From JAJRXR01 sp041987545 (GTDB lineage: Bacteria; Planctomycetota; Phycisphaerae; Phycisphaerales; UBA1924): a stretch of 64,000 nt of DNA. Positions 20,100 to 28,702 of the stretch are shown here, one piece after another; position 1 is the first letter of the stretch; every line of letters begins with the position of its first letter. The position numbers were made by a program, and so were the translations under genes. Location of the stretch: contig JBHIWH010000004.1 in NCBI GenBank assembly GCA_041987545.1, forward strand, positions 62,001 to 126,000. The letters are read 5' to 3'. The notes under the pieces were generated by a model that was not told the origin of the DNA, did no database searches, and saw only the letters and a list, made by a program, of their open reading frames with translations.

Positions 20100-20465
20100 T
20101 CAGGCGGACTTGCGGGGCCCGTCGATCGGGTCCCAGCAGATCCGTAGCAGGCCGCGGGCCCGCTCGGGGTCCACGAACGCGAGCCCAGACTCGTACTTCC
20201 GGAAGCCGGCCTTCTTGGTCCAGACGATTCGGACCTCGAACGAGCAGGAGCCCCAGGGGCTCTCGACCGTGACGGGGTGGATCTCGTCGGAGGGCTCGGG
20301 CGGCTTGGAAGTGGAGATCACGCGGATGCCGCCCGCGGAGACGTCGGCGACCTTGGCCTCGCCGCAGGTGACGAAGCTGGTCATGAATCGCGGGCGCGAG
20401 CGGGCCCCGAGGTCCGTCTTGGTCTCGCCGTACTGGAGCTTTCTCAGCGCTTCCCACGTGCTCAT
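20100..20465 (-). CDS. PilZ-domain-like protein
   Basis: 121 residues. It carries the PilZ features R-S-R-P-R-F (about 22-27) and KVADVSAGGIRV (about 38-49, the D/N-x-S-x-x-G motif), followed by an alternating beta-barrel pattern. PilZ domains bind cyclic di-GMP and alter partner activity. The GGDEF-EAL enzyme 1.4 kb away could supply the signal. The arginine motif is not the canonical R-x-x-x-R in perfect register, so binding needs testing. Confidence 0.7.
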   Translation of the reverse strand: MSTWEALRKLQYGETKTDLGARSRPRFMTSFVTCGEAKVADVSAGGIRVISTSKPPEPSDEIHPVTVESPWGSCSFEVRIVWTKKAGFRKYESGLAFVDPERARGLLRICWDPIDGPRKSA

Positions 20466-20590
20466 GGCGCCTCGGGTATCGGCCCGGGGGGGTCGCGTGA
20501 TGAGCCCGGGGCGCCGGGCCGGGCGCCGCCGCCCGCCCGGCCGAGGAAGGGACGCCTTTCTCGGACGCCCGCCCCAGATTGGCGCCGACG

Positions 20591-20596
20591 TACCAT
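20591..20596 (+). promoter_or_regulatory. -10-like TACCAT, 6 nt before globin start
   Basis: TACCAT ends exactly 6 nt before the ATG, so the predicted transcription start is the start codon itself. No Shine-Dalgarno is present. Confidence 0.4.
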
Positions 20597-20602
20597 GGCC
20601 CG

Positions 20603-21046
20603 ATGGCCCGCACGCGAGAGGTGTACACGCCGCCCGACGGCCCGCCGAGCAACTCCGGCGTCTCGCGCGATCTCTACGACCGCATGGGCGAGGCCAACAT
20701 CACCCGGATGATCCACGACTTCTACGACCGGCTGGGCGAGAGCTCGATCGCGCCGCTCTTCCCCCGCAGCCCCGGGGCCCGGGCCAGGGCGGCGGACAAG
20801 TCGGCGGCGTTCTTCGTCTTCCTCATGGGCGGCCCGCCCCTCTACCAGCAGCGCCACGGCCCGCCCCGGATGCGGGCCCGCCACATGCCCTTCGAGATCG
20901 ACGAGCCCGCCCGCCAGGAGTGGCTCCGCTGCTTCGGCGACGTGCTGGAGGACGCCGAGACCAAGTACGCCTTCCCGCCCGAGCACCTGGAGGGCTTCGT
21001 GGACTTCCTGGTGAGCTTTAGCGGGTGGATGGTGAACGCGCGGTAG
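20603..21046 (+). CDS. Group II/III-like truncated hemoglobin
   Basis: 147 residues. The two-over-two globin fold is supported by ITRMIHDFYDRLGES (B helix, Tyr41 at B10), KSAAFFVFLMGGPPLYQQRHG (E helix region) and the proximal histidine H94 in RMRARHMPFEI. The C-terminal helix carries WLRCFGDVLED. Such proteins bind oxygen or nitric oxide in the cytosol. The first 20 residues are an unstructured extension. The ATG at 20603 is chosen because the earlier ATG at 20595 is out of frame. Confidence 0.9.
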   Translation: MARTREVYTPPDGPPSNSGVSRDLYDRMGEANITRMIHDFYDRLGESSIAPLFPRSPGARARAADKSAAFFVFLMGGPPLYQQRHGPPRMRARHMPFEIDEPARQEWLRCFGDVLEDAETKYAFPPEHLEGFVDFLVSFSGWMVNAR

Positions 21047-21049
21047 ACT
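21044..21049 (+). promoter_or_regulatory. -10-like TAGACT overlapping globin stop
   Basis: The hexamer includes the globin TAG stop codon and lies 30 nt before the next ATG, which has a good AGGAGG site. Confidence 0.3.
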
Positions 21050-21079
21050 GCGCGCAGGAACAGACACAGGAGGCACGCC

Positions 21080-21709
21080 ATGCATGCGTCGACTTTCGTC
21101 GCGGCGCTCGCCCTGGGGCTGACCACGGGCGTCGCGCTCAAACCGCCGACCTACGTCCCGCCGACGGACAAGGAGAAGGACAACCCCGAGGTCCGCGAGC
21201 GGCTCGACGAGGAGCGATCGCTCATCAAGAGCGACCGCGAGCGTGTCATCGAGATCGACTGGGAGAAGGCCCGCCGCCAGGCGGAGGTGGACGTCGCCCA
21301 GGTGCTCGACGAGTTCCACCTGTACGCCGCCGAGGCCCGCTTCGACGACTACTTCCACCTCATGCACGAGGAGGGCGTCTTCCTCGGCACCGACGCGAGC
21401 GAGCGCTGGACCAAGACCGAGTTCATGGACTACGCCCGCCCCATCATGGTCGGGCAAGGTCGGGGCTGGGAGTATCGCCCCCGCGACCGGCACATCTCCG
21501 TCCGATCGGGCCTGGGCGGCGTCGCCTGGTTCGACGAGCTGCTCGACCACGACAGGTACGGCGTGCTCCGGGGCTCGGGCGTGCTCGTCCGGGATGAGGG
21601 CGGCTGGAAGATCATGCAGTACAACCTCGCCTTCACCATCCCCAACGACGACGCGCCCGCCGTCGTCGAGTTGATCCGCGGCGGGGGCGCCGAGGAATCA
21701 GACGAATAG
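21080..21709 (+). CDS. Exported NTF2-like (SnoaL-type) protein
   Basis: 209 residues. A short signal-like N-terminus (about 1-19) is followed by a charged linker (DKEKDNPEVRERLDEERS) and an NTF2-like domain (about 75-195). That domain shows the usual helix (EVDVAQVLDEFHLYAAEARFDDYF split around residue 75-95), the W-T-K-T-E-F-M-D-Y helix and the closing beta sheet ending GGWKIMQYNL. The fold is used by many small-molecule-binding proteins and a few enzymes; no specific activity can be assigned. An AGGAGG site precedes the ATG. Confidence 0.82.
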   Translation: MHASTFVAALALGLTTGVALKPPTYVPPTDKEKDNPEVRERLDEERSLIKSDRERVIEIDWEKARRQAEVDVAQVLDEFHLYAAEARFDDYFHLMHEEGVFLGTDASERWTKTEFMDYARPIMVGQGRGWEYRPRDRHISVRSGLGGVAWFDELLDHDRYGVLRGSGVLVRDEGGWKIMQYNLAFTIPNDDAPAVVELIRGGGAEESDE

Positions 21710-21831
21710 CGGGCGATTGACGGGCGATCGACCGTTCTCGCCCCCCGCCCCCGCAGAAACCGACGGGCCCCGCGCCCCCGCGCATCCACGTGCCCGTGGG
21801 GCGGCCTCCTCGCCCCGAGACGGGAGCAGGC

Positions 21832-22695
21832 ATGAAGACGAGCAGCGACCGGGCGCGGCCCGGGCGGGTCGGGTCTCGAGGGTTCGAGAGTTCGGGGCTC
21901 AAGTACGCCCTGGCCGGGCTCTTCATGACCGGGGCGATCGGCGTCCTGGTCTGGCGGGTCGTGGGCGGGGGCGGGGGCGACACGCGCCGCCCCGAGCCGC
22001 GCGCCGTCGCCGTCACGCCCCAGGGCGAGCCGGCCGAGACCAACTACACCCGCGTCCGAAACGAGGCGGACGCCCGCGAGGCCGTCCGTCTGGTGGGCGA
22101 CGAGGTCGCCCTGGGCGCCGGGCGGATCGACGCCGTCCGTGACCTCGGGCCCGGGGCGGCGGAGGTCGTGGGCGCCGCGGCGACCGACGCGATCGGCTCC
22201 TTCTTCACCGGCAGCTTCGACGATTTTCTCGAGGCGCTCCGGCGCCTGGGCGCGGAGATCGACCCGGAGGCCGACCGCACGCGGCAGCTCTTCGACCGCT
22301 TCACCGCGTGGTGCAGGCTCGGCGAGCCGGACCTGGACCGCCTCGTCGTCCGCCCGTTCGAGCCGATGGGCGCGAGGGGCGGCGGCGCTGAAGCCGGCCC
22401 GCGGCGAGTGGCGAGGACCGCGGCCGTCGAGGAGAACGACGGCGACCGCCCGACGGGCGTCGCGGCCCGAGAGATGATGATGAGCACCGAGGCGATGTTC
22501 CCGGGCGTCTCGCTCGACGGCGAGTCCGCGGGGCGCCCGCCGATCGAGGTCCGCGTGCCCGTCCGCCCGCGCTCGGGCGACAACAAGGGCGGGGACGTCG
22601 TGCTCGGCGTCGTGCTCGCCTGGAACGCCGAGCGCGGCCTGTGGCAGCCGGCCGGATTCTCCAAGAGCATCTACTCGGTCGAGGAGGACGACTAA
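21832..22695 (+). CDS. Single-pass membrane protein coupled to pseudopilin
   Basis: 287 residues, not recognised. One membrane helix (about 26-44, LKYALAGLFMTGAIGVLVW) anchors a soluble acidic domain. Its TAA stop overlaps the ATG of the following pseudopilin gene (TAATG), so the two are translationally coupled and probably act together, perhaps in a type-II-secretion or pilus-like assembly. A GGGAGCAGG site supports the ATG at 21832. Confidence 0.75.
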   Translation: MKTSSDRARPGRVGSRGFESSGLKYALAGLFMTGAIGVLVWRVVGGGGGDTRRPEPRAVAVTPQGEPAETNYTRVRNEADAREAVRLVGDEVALGAGRIDAVRDLGPGAAEVVGAAATDAIGSFFTGSFDDFLEALRRLGAEIDPEADRTRQLFDRFTAWCRLGEPDLDRLVVRPFEPMGARGGGAEAGPRRVARTAAVEENDGDRPTGVAAREMMMSTEAMFPGVSLDGESAGRPPIEVRVPVRPRSGDNKGGDVVLGVVLAWNAERGLWQPAGFSKSIYSVEEDD

Positions 22696-23522
22696 TGCCG
22701 CACGCAACCACCACCGACACCCGGACGCGGCGGGCGTTCACGCTCGTCGAGCTGATGGTCGTCATCGGCATCATCGCGCTCATCCTCGCGATCGCGCTGC
22801 CGGCCCTCGGCGGCGCCCGCGCCAGCGCCAAGCAGCTGCTCGCCCTCTCCAACGTCTCGCAGACGCAGAAGATGTTCGAGCAGTACGCGACCGACCATGG
22901 GCGGTACCCCTTCCGGGCCGCGGGCGATCAGCCCGCCGGGCTCGACGAGCCGGCCGACCCCGACGCGATCACGTTCCGCTGGTGGCCCGAGGGCGCCGTC
23001 ATCATCGCGACGACCGACCACTTCGAGCAGGAAAACCTCTGGTACCCGATCGTGGCGCCCCTCGAGGACTGGCCGACGCTGGCCGAGGTCTGGGTCAGCC
23101 CGGGCAAGGACACACACCTGCCGACGCTCGAGGAGCTGCTCGACGGGTTCGATGTGGACCTGACGCAAATCTTCTCGATCTCGTACTCCAACTCGTTCGT
23201 CGCCCGCCCGAACCTCTGGACACCCGACCGGGGCGACACCGTGGACCGGGTGGCCGAGCTGCGTCCCACCAGGCCGGCCGAGGTCCGCTCGCCGGCGGCC
23301 AAAGTCATGCTCTGGGACCACGACCTGGCGTACATCACCGACGAGGTCGAGGAGGTCGGCGGGCACAAGAAGGCGATGACGCCCATGGCCTTCGCCGACG
23401 GGCACGCCGACGCCCTCGACCCGACCGAGGCCAGCGAGGGCGTGCCCAACCCGCTGCGCGGGGGCGACAGCCGCACGCTGCACAACACGCGCGAGGGCGT
23501 GCACGGGTTCGACTACAACTGA
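22695..23522 (+). CDS. Prepilin-like protein (type II secretion/pseudopilin N-terminus)
   Basis: 275 residues. Residues 14-36 hold the prepilin signature R-A-F-T-L-V-E-L-M-V-V followed by a hydrophobic helix. By family knowledge it is cleaved before the Phe, methylated by prepilin peptidase and assembled in the envelope. The C-terminal domain ends with PMAFADGHADALDPTEAS, the H-x-D-G-type end common in planctomycete prepilin-like families. The start is the ATG overlapping the previous stop. It is a paralog of the next gene. Confidence 0.87.
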   Translation: MPHATTTDTRTRRAFTLVELMVVIGIIALILAIALPALGGARASAKQLLALSNVSQTQKMFEQYATDHGRYPFRAAGDQPAGLDEPADPDAITFRWWPEGAVIIATTDHFEQENLWYPIVAPLEDWPTLAEVWVSPGKDTHLPTLEELLDGFDVDLTQIFSISYSNSFVARPNLWTPDRGDTVDRVAELRPTRPAEVRSPAAKVMLWDHDLAYITDEVEEVGGHKKAMTPMAFADGHADALDPTEASEGVPNPLRGGDSRTLHNTREGVHGFDYN

Positions 23523-23665
23523 GCGGCGCGTGATCCGCCGGGAGCCCGTATTCCCGGCGCAGGTTGCTGAAAGGAGTTTCTCGCCGGATGCGCGCCGAAT
23601 GGCGCCACCCGCGGCGTTTGACCCGGGGGCGCGTGCCGCGCCCCGCGTCACCACGCGGAGCGCCG

Positions 23666-24478
23666 ATGCGATACCCGAGACCGCGCCCAGCATTCACGAT
23701 CACCGAACTGCTCGTCGCCATCCTGATCATCGGCGTGCTCGCCGCGATCATCCTCCCCGTCCTGTCGGTTGTGCGCGCCCGCGCCCGGGCGACGAGGGCG
23801 CTGGCCAACACGCGGACAACCCAGGCCTCGTTCGACGCGTACGCCGCCGAATGGTCGGTCTACCCCTTCAGGGCGCCCGGGACGACGCCTAAGGGCCTGG
23901 ACGAGCCCGTGGACGAGGACTCGCTCGCGGCCATCTGGTACCCCGGCGGGTTCATCATCGCGACCAGCTCGCACTGGGAGCACTCGACGATGTGGCCCGC
24001 GCTCATCGCGCCCCTTGACGACTGGCCCGGGCTGATCGACACGTGGGTCAGCCCGGGTCGAGACACGCGGCTGCCGCCCGCCGAGGAGTACCTCCAGCCC
24101 GGGTCGGCGCTCTCCGCCGGCGGGCTGGTATCGCTCAGGTACTCCAACTCGTTCGTGGCGCGCCCCGCCCTGTGGGACGGCCGCCCGCACCCCGAGTCGC
24201 AGCGCGACGTGCTCATCCGCCCGACCGGGACGCACGAGGTCCGGTTCCCGGCTCAGAAAGTCGTGCTCTGGGACGCGCACCTGGCGTATGTCCGGCCCGA
24301 GCCCGAGCGATCCGAAGGACACCTCCGCGCCCCGACGCCGATGGCCTTCGCCGACGGGCACGCGGCTCGGCACGACCCGACCGAGGCCACCCCTGGCGCG
24401 CCGAACCCACTCCGGCACGGGCATCACCGCCGCCTGCACAACACGCCGGGCGGGGTGTACGGCATCGACTACGAGTGA
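23666..24478 (+). CDS. Prepilin-like protein, tandem paralog
   Basis: 270 residues. It has the same layout as the preceding gene: AFTITELLVAILIIGVLAAI at residues 10-29, then matching blocks such as WVSPGRDTRLP (versus WVSPGKDTHLP), YSNSFVARP and PTPMAFADGHA. This is clear tandem duplication. The +5 Glu needed for pilin-like assembly is present (F-T-I-T-E-L). Its stop overlaps the convergent recQ stop by 10 bp. The 143-bp gap to the paralog holds no obvious terminator. Confidence 0.87.
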   Translation: MRYPRPRPAFTITELLVAILIIGVLAAIILPVLSVVRARARATRALANTRTTQASFDAYAAEWSVYPFRAPGTTPKGLDEPVDEDSLAAIWYPGGFIIATSSHWEHSTMWPALIAPLDDWPGLIDTWVSPGRDTRLPPAEEYLQPGSALSAGGLVSLRYSNSFVARPALWDGRPHPESQRDVLIRPTGTHEVRFPAQKVVLWDAHLAYVRPEPERSEGHLRAPTPMAFADGHAARHDPTEATPGAPNPLRHGHHRRLHNTPGGVYGIDYE

Positions 24479-26355
24479 GGCCCCGCCTCGGCGATGGCGG
24501 CGAGGAACGCCTCGCCAAAGTCCTCGAGCTTCTTGGCCCCCACGCCGTGGACCGCGAGCATCTGCTCGCGCGTCGCCGGGCGGCTGGCGGCCATGTCGCG
24601 CAGGCTCGCGTCGGAGAACACGACGTAGGGCGGGACAGAGCGTTCTCGCGCGATCTCCAGCCGCAGCGATCGGAGCCGCTCGAACAGGTCGCGGTCCACG
24701 CCCTCCCAGGACTGCTGGTCGCGCTTCGACTTCCGCGGCGCCGACTCGGGGCGGACCAGGCGGACGGACCGCTCGCCCCTGAGCACGTCCCGCGAGGCCT
24801 CGGTGACGTGGATCACCGGCTTGTCGCCCGCGGCCCGGCCCAGGGCGCCCTGATCGACGAGCTGGTTGACGCACGCGGAGATGACGTCCCGCGGCAGGTC
24901 CGCCAGGATGCCGTACGTTGAGAGCCCGTCGTGCCCGAAGTCCTGGATGCGCTGGGTCTTGGCGCCGGCGAGGACCTCGACCAGGTGCTTGGCGCCGAAC
25001 TGGGCGGCGGGGCTGCCCGTCTGCTCGGCGTGGAGCGTGAACCGCGCGACGCACGAGATGATCTTCCGGGCGACGTCGCCCGCGTCGGGGAGCTCCTTGA
25101 GCTCGCCCAGGCAGATGTCGCAGGCGCCGCAGCCGTTCTCGGCGCCCTCCGGTGGCGTGTACTCCTGCCCGAAGTACGCCGACAACGCCTCGTGCCGGCA
25201 ACCGGCGCCCGTCGCCAGGCGGTGCATCTGGTCGAGCAGCTCGACCTGGGCGCCGACGAATGACGGATCGGGCGGCTCGCCGTCCGGGCCCGGCATCTCG
25301 ATCAGCCGCCGCCAGCGCGCGATGTCCGCGGGCGCGTGCAGCAGCACGCACTCGGCGCCCAGGCCGTCACGCCCGGCGCGGCCCGTCTCCTGCTGGTAGC
25401 TCTCGATCGACCGGGGCAGGCACGCGTGGACGACCGCCCGGACGTTCGAGCGGTCGATGCCCATGCCGAAGGCCACGGTGGCGCAGACCACGTTGACCTT
25501 CTCCATCGAGAAGTCGCGCTCGACCCTGGTCCGCTTGGTCGGCGCGAGGCCCGCGTGGTACGCCTTGGCCTCGATGCCCCTCGACGTCAGCGACTCGGCC
25601 AGCTTCTCCGTGTCCTTGCGGGACAGGCAGTAGACGATCACGCCCTCCTCGCCCTCGCCCAGGCCCGAGCCCAGGTGCCGCCGAGCGATCTCGGCGACCT
25701 GCTCGTCCAGGCGGACGCGGGCGCGGACTCGGTACGTCAGGTTCGGGCGGTCGAAAACGCCGACCAGGACCTCCGGCTCGTGCAGGTCGAGCTGGGCGGC
25801 GATGTCCTCGCGGACGCGGGGCGTCGCGGTCGCCGTCAGCGCCTGGAAGGGCACGCCCTCGAGCCGCTCCCGCAGCGCCCGCAGCTCGCGGTACTCGGGG
25901 CGGAAGTCGTGCCCCCACTGGCTGATGCAGTGGGCCTCGTCGATCGCGACGGCGCCCACGCCCGCCTCCCGCGCCAGCGACACGAGCCGCCCGCCGACGA
26001 CGCGCTCCGGCGCGACGAACAGCAGCTTCAGCCCGCCCTCGACAAACGCCCGCTCGGTCTCGCGACGCTCGTCGGGGTCGAGCCCCGAGTGCAGGGCCGC
26101 GGCCGGCACGCCGCTGGCCCGCAGCGACGCGACCTGGTCGTTCATCAGCGAGATCAGCGGGCTGACCACCAGCGTCGGGCGCCCGGAGATCAGGGGCGGC
26201 AGCTGGTAGCACAGGCTCTTGCCCCCGCCCGTGGGCAGGACGACGAGCGAGTCGCGCCCGTCGAGGACCGCGCGGATCGCCGGCTCCTGCAGGTCGCGCA
26301 GCTCGGTGTGCCCCCAGGTCTCCCGGAGCACGTCTTGGATCGAGGCCGTGGGCAA
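24469..26355 (-). CDS. recQ: ATP-dependent DNA helicase RecQ (full-length)
   Basis: 628 residues, typical of RecQ (about 610). It unwinds DNA 3'-5' in recombination and replication-fork repair. Helicase motifs are PTGGGKS (I), SPLISLMNDQV (Ia), DEAHCISQWGHDFR (II/aromatic loop), TATATP (III), ATVAFGMGID (V) and QQETGRAGRDG (VI). The zinc-binding cysteines of the RecQ-Ct domain are present (GAGCRHE... CGACDIC), and a C-terminal HRDC domain lies at about 540-625 (QMLAVHGVGAKKLEDFG). A second, shorter RecQ lies at 41341. Confidence 0.97.
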   Translation of the reverse strand: MPTASIQDVLRETWGHTELRDLQEPAIRAVLDGRDSLVVLPTGGGKSLCYQLPPLISGRPTLVVSPLISLMNDQVASLRASGVPAAALHSGLDPDERRETERAFVEGGLKLLFVAPERVVGGRLVSLAREAGVGAVAIDEAHCISQWGHDFRPEYRELRALRERLEGVPFQALTATATPRVREDIAAQLDLHEPEVLVGVFDRPNLTYRVRARVRLDEQVAEIARRHLGSGLGEGEEGVIVYCLSRKDTEKLAESLTSRGIEAKAYHAGLAPTKRTRVERDFSMEKVNVVCATVAFGMGIDRSNVRAVVHACLPRSIESYQQETGRAGRDGLGAECVLLHAPADIARWRRLIEMPGPDGEPPDPSFVGAQVELLDQMHRLATGAGCRHEALSAYFGQEYTPPEGAENGCGACDICLGELKELPDAGDVARKIISCVARFTLHAEQTGSPAAQFGAKHLVEVLAGAKTQRIQDFGHDGLSTYGILADLPRDVISACVNQLVDQGALGRAAGDKPVIHVTEASRDVLRGERSVRLVRPESAPRKSKRDQQSWEGVDRDLFERLRSLRLEIARERSVPPYVVFSDASLRDMAASRPATREQMLAVHGVGAKKLEDFGEAFLAAIAEAGPHS

Positions 26356-26388
26356 GGGACCCTCCGTGGCGTCCGCCGTCGCGCGAGC

Positions 26389-27810
26389 TTAGGGGTTCCC
26401 GCCGGCGGCGGGCAAGTCCCGCCCGATCGACTCGGCGCCCTCGCGCGACATCGACCGGTGCAGCGCCACGAACCCGAGGGCGCCGACGCACGTGATCGCG
26501 CTGGCGACCGCGAACACCCAGGGCCCGGCGCCGGGCCTCGCCGACTCGAACACCTGGTACAGCGCCACGCCCACGAACGGCGCGATCAGCCCCCGCAGCC
26601 CCGTCAGCGTCACGTGGGCGGCCATGTACTGCGACTGGCGCCCCTCGGGCGCAAAGTCATGATGCCCAAGGTTCCAGGCCAGCGCGCCCCCGCCGAAGGC
26701 GAAGCCCTTGAGCACCACCCCCAGCGTCAGCAGGGGCAGCGAGACGAGCATCCCCGAGCCGAACACCAGCAGCGTCGAGGCGACGAAGATCCACGAGTGG
26801 ATCGAGCGGAAGAAGACGACGTGACGCCGATCCAGCAGCCGCGACCAGAGCGGGATCGACAGGGGCATGATCAGCAGCGGGATCGAGTGCGTCAGCGACA
26901 CTGCCCGGTACTCGTACTGGAACACGTCCTTGACCATGATGACCACCGGCGCCCAGGTCATCATGTTGCCCAGGCCCAGCAGCATCTGGCAGGACATGTA
27001 CGCGTCGTACCGCCGGTCGCCACGCATGACGGCGATGATGCCCAGGGGGTTCAGGCTCGGTCGGTCGGCGCGCCCGTGCTCCCGCTCCATCCGCAGCAGC
27101 CGGCGCCGCCCCCGCAGCCGCACGCGGCTCCACGCGAGCACCCCGACGAGGGCGGCCGCCGCCCCCACGGGCAGCATCACCCGGAACGCCGGGGGCCACC
27201 ACTCCATCGCCTCGCCCAGGCCGTACCCCAGGGCCGCGACCACCAGCACCTGCACCGTCGTCAGCTTGCCGGCGACCCGCGCCCGCGCCCCCCGTGGGTA
27301 GTTCACGCCCCAGACGGTCGAGCGGAGCGTGATCACGCCCGAGTAGCACAGCCGCGTCGCGAGTACGAGCGCCAGCATCACGACCAGCCCGGTCGGCGTG
27401 CGGGGCGAGAGCGCCATCGCGGCCACGCTCAGGACCATGCCGACCTGCAGCGCGTTGATGAACCGGACCTTGTCCAGCCCGTGGGCCACCCGGGCCCAGA
27501 AGAACGAGCAGACGTTGGCGAACGCCGGCGCCGCGACCAGGGCCGCGACGACGAAGTTCAGCGCCACGTCCGGGACCACGCCCTCGTACGCGTTCTTGAC
27601 GATCACGCCCGCGACCCCGCCCTCGACCGGGGCGAGCACGAGCGGGATAAAGAAGGTCGCCGTCAGCTCCCGCCTGTAGTTCATGCGGCTGAGCAGCGGC
27701 ATCGAGCTGGGCAGGAACGAGACGAAGACGTGCCGGGTCAGGCGGACCGGGGCGCGGGCCCCGGCCCTCGCGGCCCCCCCGGTTCTGTCCTCGGCGTCCG
27801 TGCTCGTCAC
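26389..27810 (-). CDS. MFS-type transporter
   Basis: 473 residues with 10-12 predicted membrane helices, beginning after a 45-residue charged N-terminus. The central loop (RVRLRGRRRLLRMEREHGRADR) between helices 6 and 7 is typical of major facilitator proteins. No substrate-specific motif is evident. The start is taken as GTG at 27810; an internal ATG (MPLLSRMNYRR) is an alternative. It lies 33 bp upstream of recQ on the same strand, so the two may be cotranscribed. Confidence 0.8.
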   Translation of the reverse strand: MTSTDAEDRTGGAARAGARAPVRLTRHVFVSFLPSSMPLLSRMNYRRELTATFFIPLVLAPVEGGVAGVIVKNAYEGVVPDVALNFVVAALVAAPAFANVCSFFWARVAHGLDKVRFINALQVGMVLSVAAMALSPRTPTGLVVMLALVLATRLCYSGVITLRSTVWGVNYPRGARARVAGKLTTVQVLVVAALGYGLGEAMEWWPPAFRVMLPVGAAAALVGVLAWSRVRLRGRRRLLRMEREHGRADRPSLNPLGIIAVMRGDRRYDAYMSCQMLLGLGNMMTWAPVVIMVKDVFQYEYRAVSLTHSIPLLIMPLSIPLWSRLLDRRHVVFFRSIHSWIFVASTLLVFGSGMLVSLPLLTLGVVLKGFAFGGGALAWNLGHHDFAPEGRQSQYMAAHVTLTGLRGLIAPFVGVALYQVFESARPGAGPWVFAVASAITCVGALGFVALHRSMSREGAESIGRDLPAAGGNP

Positions 27811-27840
27811 GGGGCATCATTGGCCCCCGCCGCCCCCGCA

Positions 27841-27846
27841 TACGAT
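27841..27846 (+). promoter_or_regulatory. -10-like TACGAT, 6 nt before methyltransferase start
   Basis: TACGAT ends exactly 6 nt before the ATG and a C-run lies between; there is no ribosome site. It fits leaderless transcription. Confidence 0.4.
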
Positions 27847-27852
27847 CCCCCC

Positions 27853-28680
27853 ATGCCAACGATCGAGGACTACCTGCTCGGGACCGACGACGTCGAGGCC
27901 GTCCGCCTCGGCGTGCAGCACCGCCTCTGGGCGCCGCAGGCCGCGTCGATCTGGGAGCGGGCCGTCGTCCGCCCCGGCTCCCGCGTGCTCGACGTCGGCT
28001 CCGGCCCGGGGTATGCCGCCATGGACCTGGCCCAGCTCGTCGGCCCCGGCGGGCGCGTGCTGGGCGTCGAGGGCTCGCCACGCTACGTCGATCTGTTCCG
28101 CGAGAACGCCGCCAGGTTCGGCCTCGCCCACGCCCAGGCCATGCAGGGCGACGTGCACGACGTGGGCGACCTCGTGGGCGCCGAGCGCGGCACGTTCGAC
28201 GTCGCCTACGCGCGCTGGGTGCTCTGCTTCTGCGACGACCCGGCCCGCGTGACGCGCGGCGTGGCCGACTGCCTCGCGCCCGGCGGCCGCTTCGCGATCC
28301 AGGACTACTTCGGCTACTCGGGCATGAAGCTCGCGCCCCACTCGGACGCGTTCGCCCGCGGCATCGTGGCGGCGGCCCGCTTCTGGGACGACACGGGCGA
28401 CCTGGACGTCATGGGCGCCATGCCCCGCCACCTGCGCGACGCCGGCCTCGAGCTGACGCACTTCGACGTGATCCAGCGGATCGCCAGGCCCTGCAACCAG
28501 ATGTGGGCCTGGCCCAGCATCTTCTGGCCCAGCTTCATCCCGCGGGTGGTCGAGGCCGGGCACCTGACCCAGGCCGAGTCCGACGCGTTCATGGCCGCCT
28601 GGGACGAGGCGGGCAAGAACCCGGACTCGTTCCTGCTCCTGCCCCCCGTCTTCGAGGCGGTGGCGGTCAAGCCCGGCTGA
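27853..28680 (+). CDS. Class I SAM-dependent methyltransferase
   Basis: 275 residues. Motif I is RVLDVGSGPGYAAMDLA (about 44-60) with the acidic end of strand 2 in VLGVEGS, then DVAYARWVLCF (motif IV-like) and LAPGGRFAIQDYF. This resembles UbiE/Methyltransf_11-type enzymes that methylate small molecules. No substrate indication in the neighbourhood. The frame is open far upstream through recQ antisense sequence, but coding begins at this ATG. Confidence 0.88.
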   Translation: MPTIEDYLLGTDDVEAVRLGVQHRLWAPQAASIWERAVVRPGSRVLDVGSGPGYAAMDLAQLVGPGGRVLGVEGSPRYVDLFRENAARFGLAHAQAMQGDVHDVGDLVGAERGTFDVAYARWVLCFCDDPARVTRGVADCLAPGGRFAIQDYFGYSGMKLAPHSDAFARGIVAAARFWDDTGDLDVMGAMPRHLRDAGLELTHFDVIQRIARPCNQMWAWPSIFWPSFIPRVVEAGHLTQAESDAFMAAWDEAGKNPDSFLLLPPVFEAVAVKPG

Positions 28681-28688
28681 AGACTCCC

Positions 28689-28694
28689 TACGAT
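28689..28694 (+). promoter_or_regulatory. -10-like TACGAT before lepA
   Basis: TACGAT ends 8 nt before the lepA ATG. No Shine-Dalgarno is visible, so the message probably has almost no leader. Confidence 0.4.
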
Positions 28695-28702
28695 CCTGGC
28701 TC

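Noticed and set aside
25336..27852. Long frame in phase with the methyltransferase running through recQ and MFS antisense sequence
   Set aside because: The upstream part is antisense to two well-supported genes and has biased composition; real coding starts at 27853.
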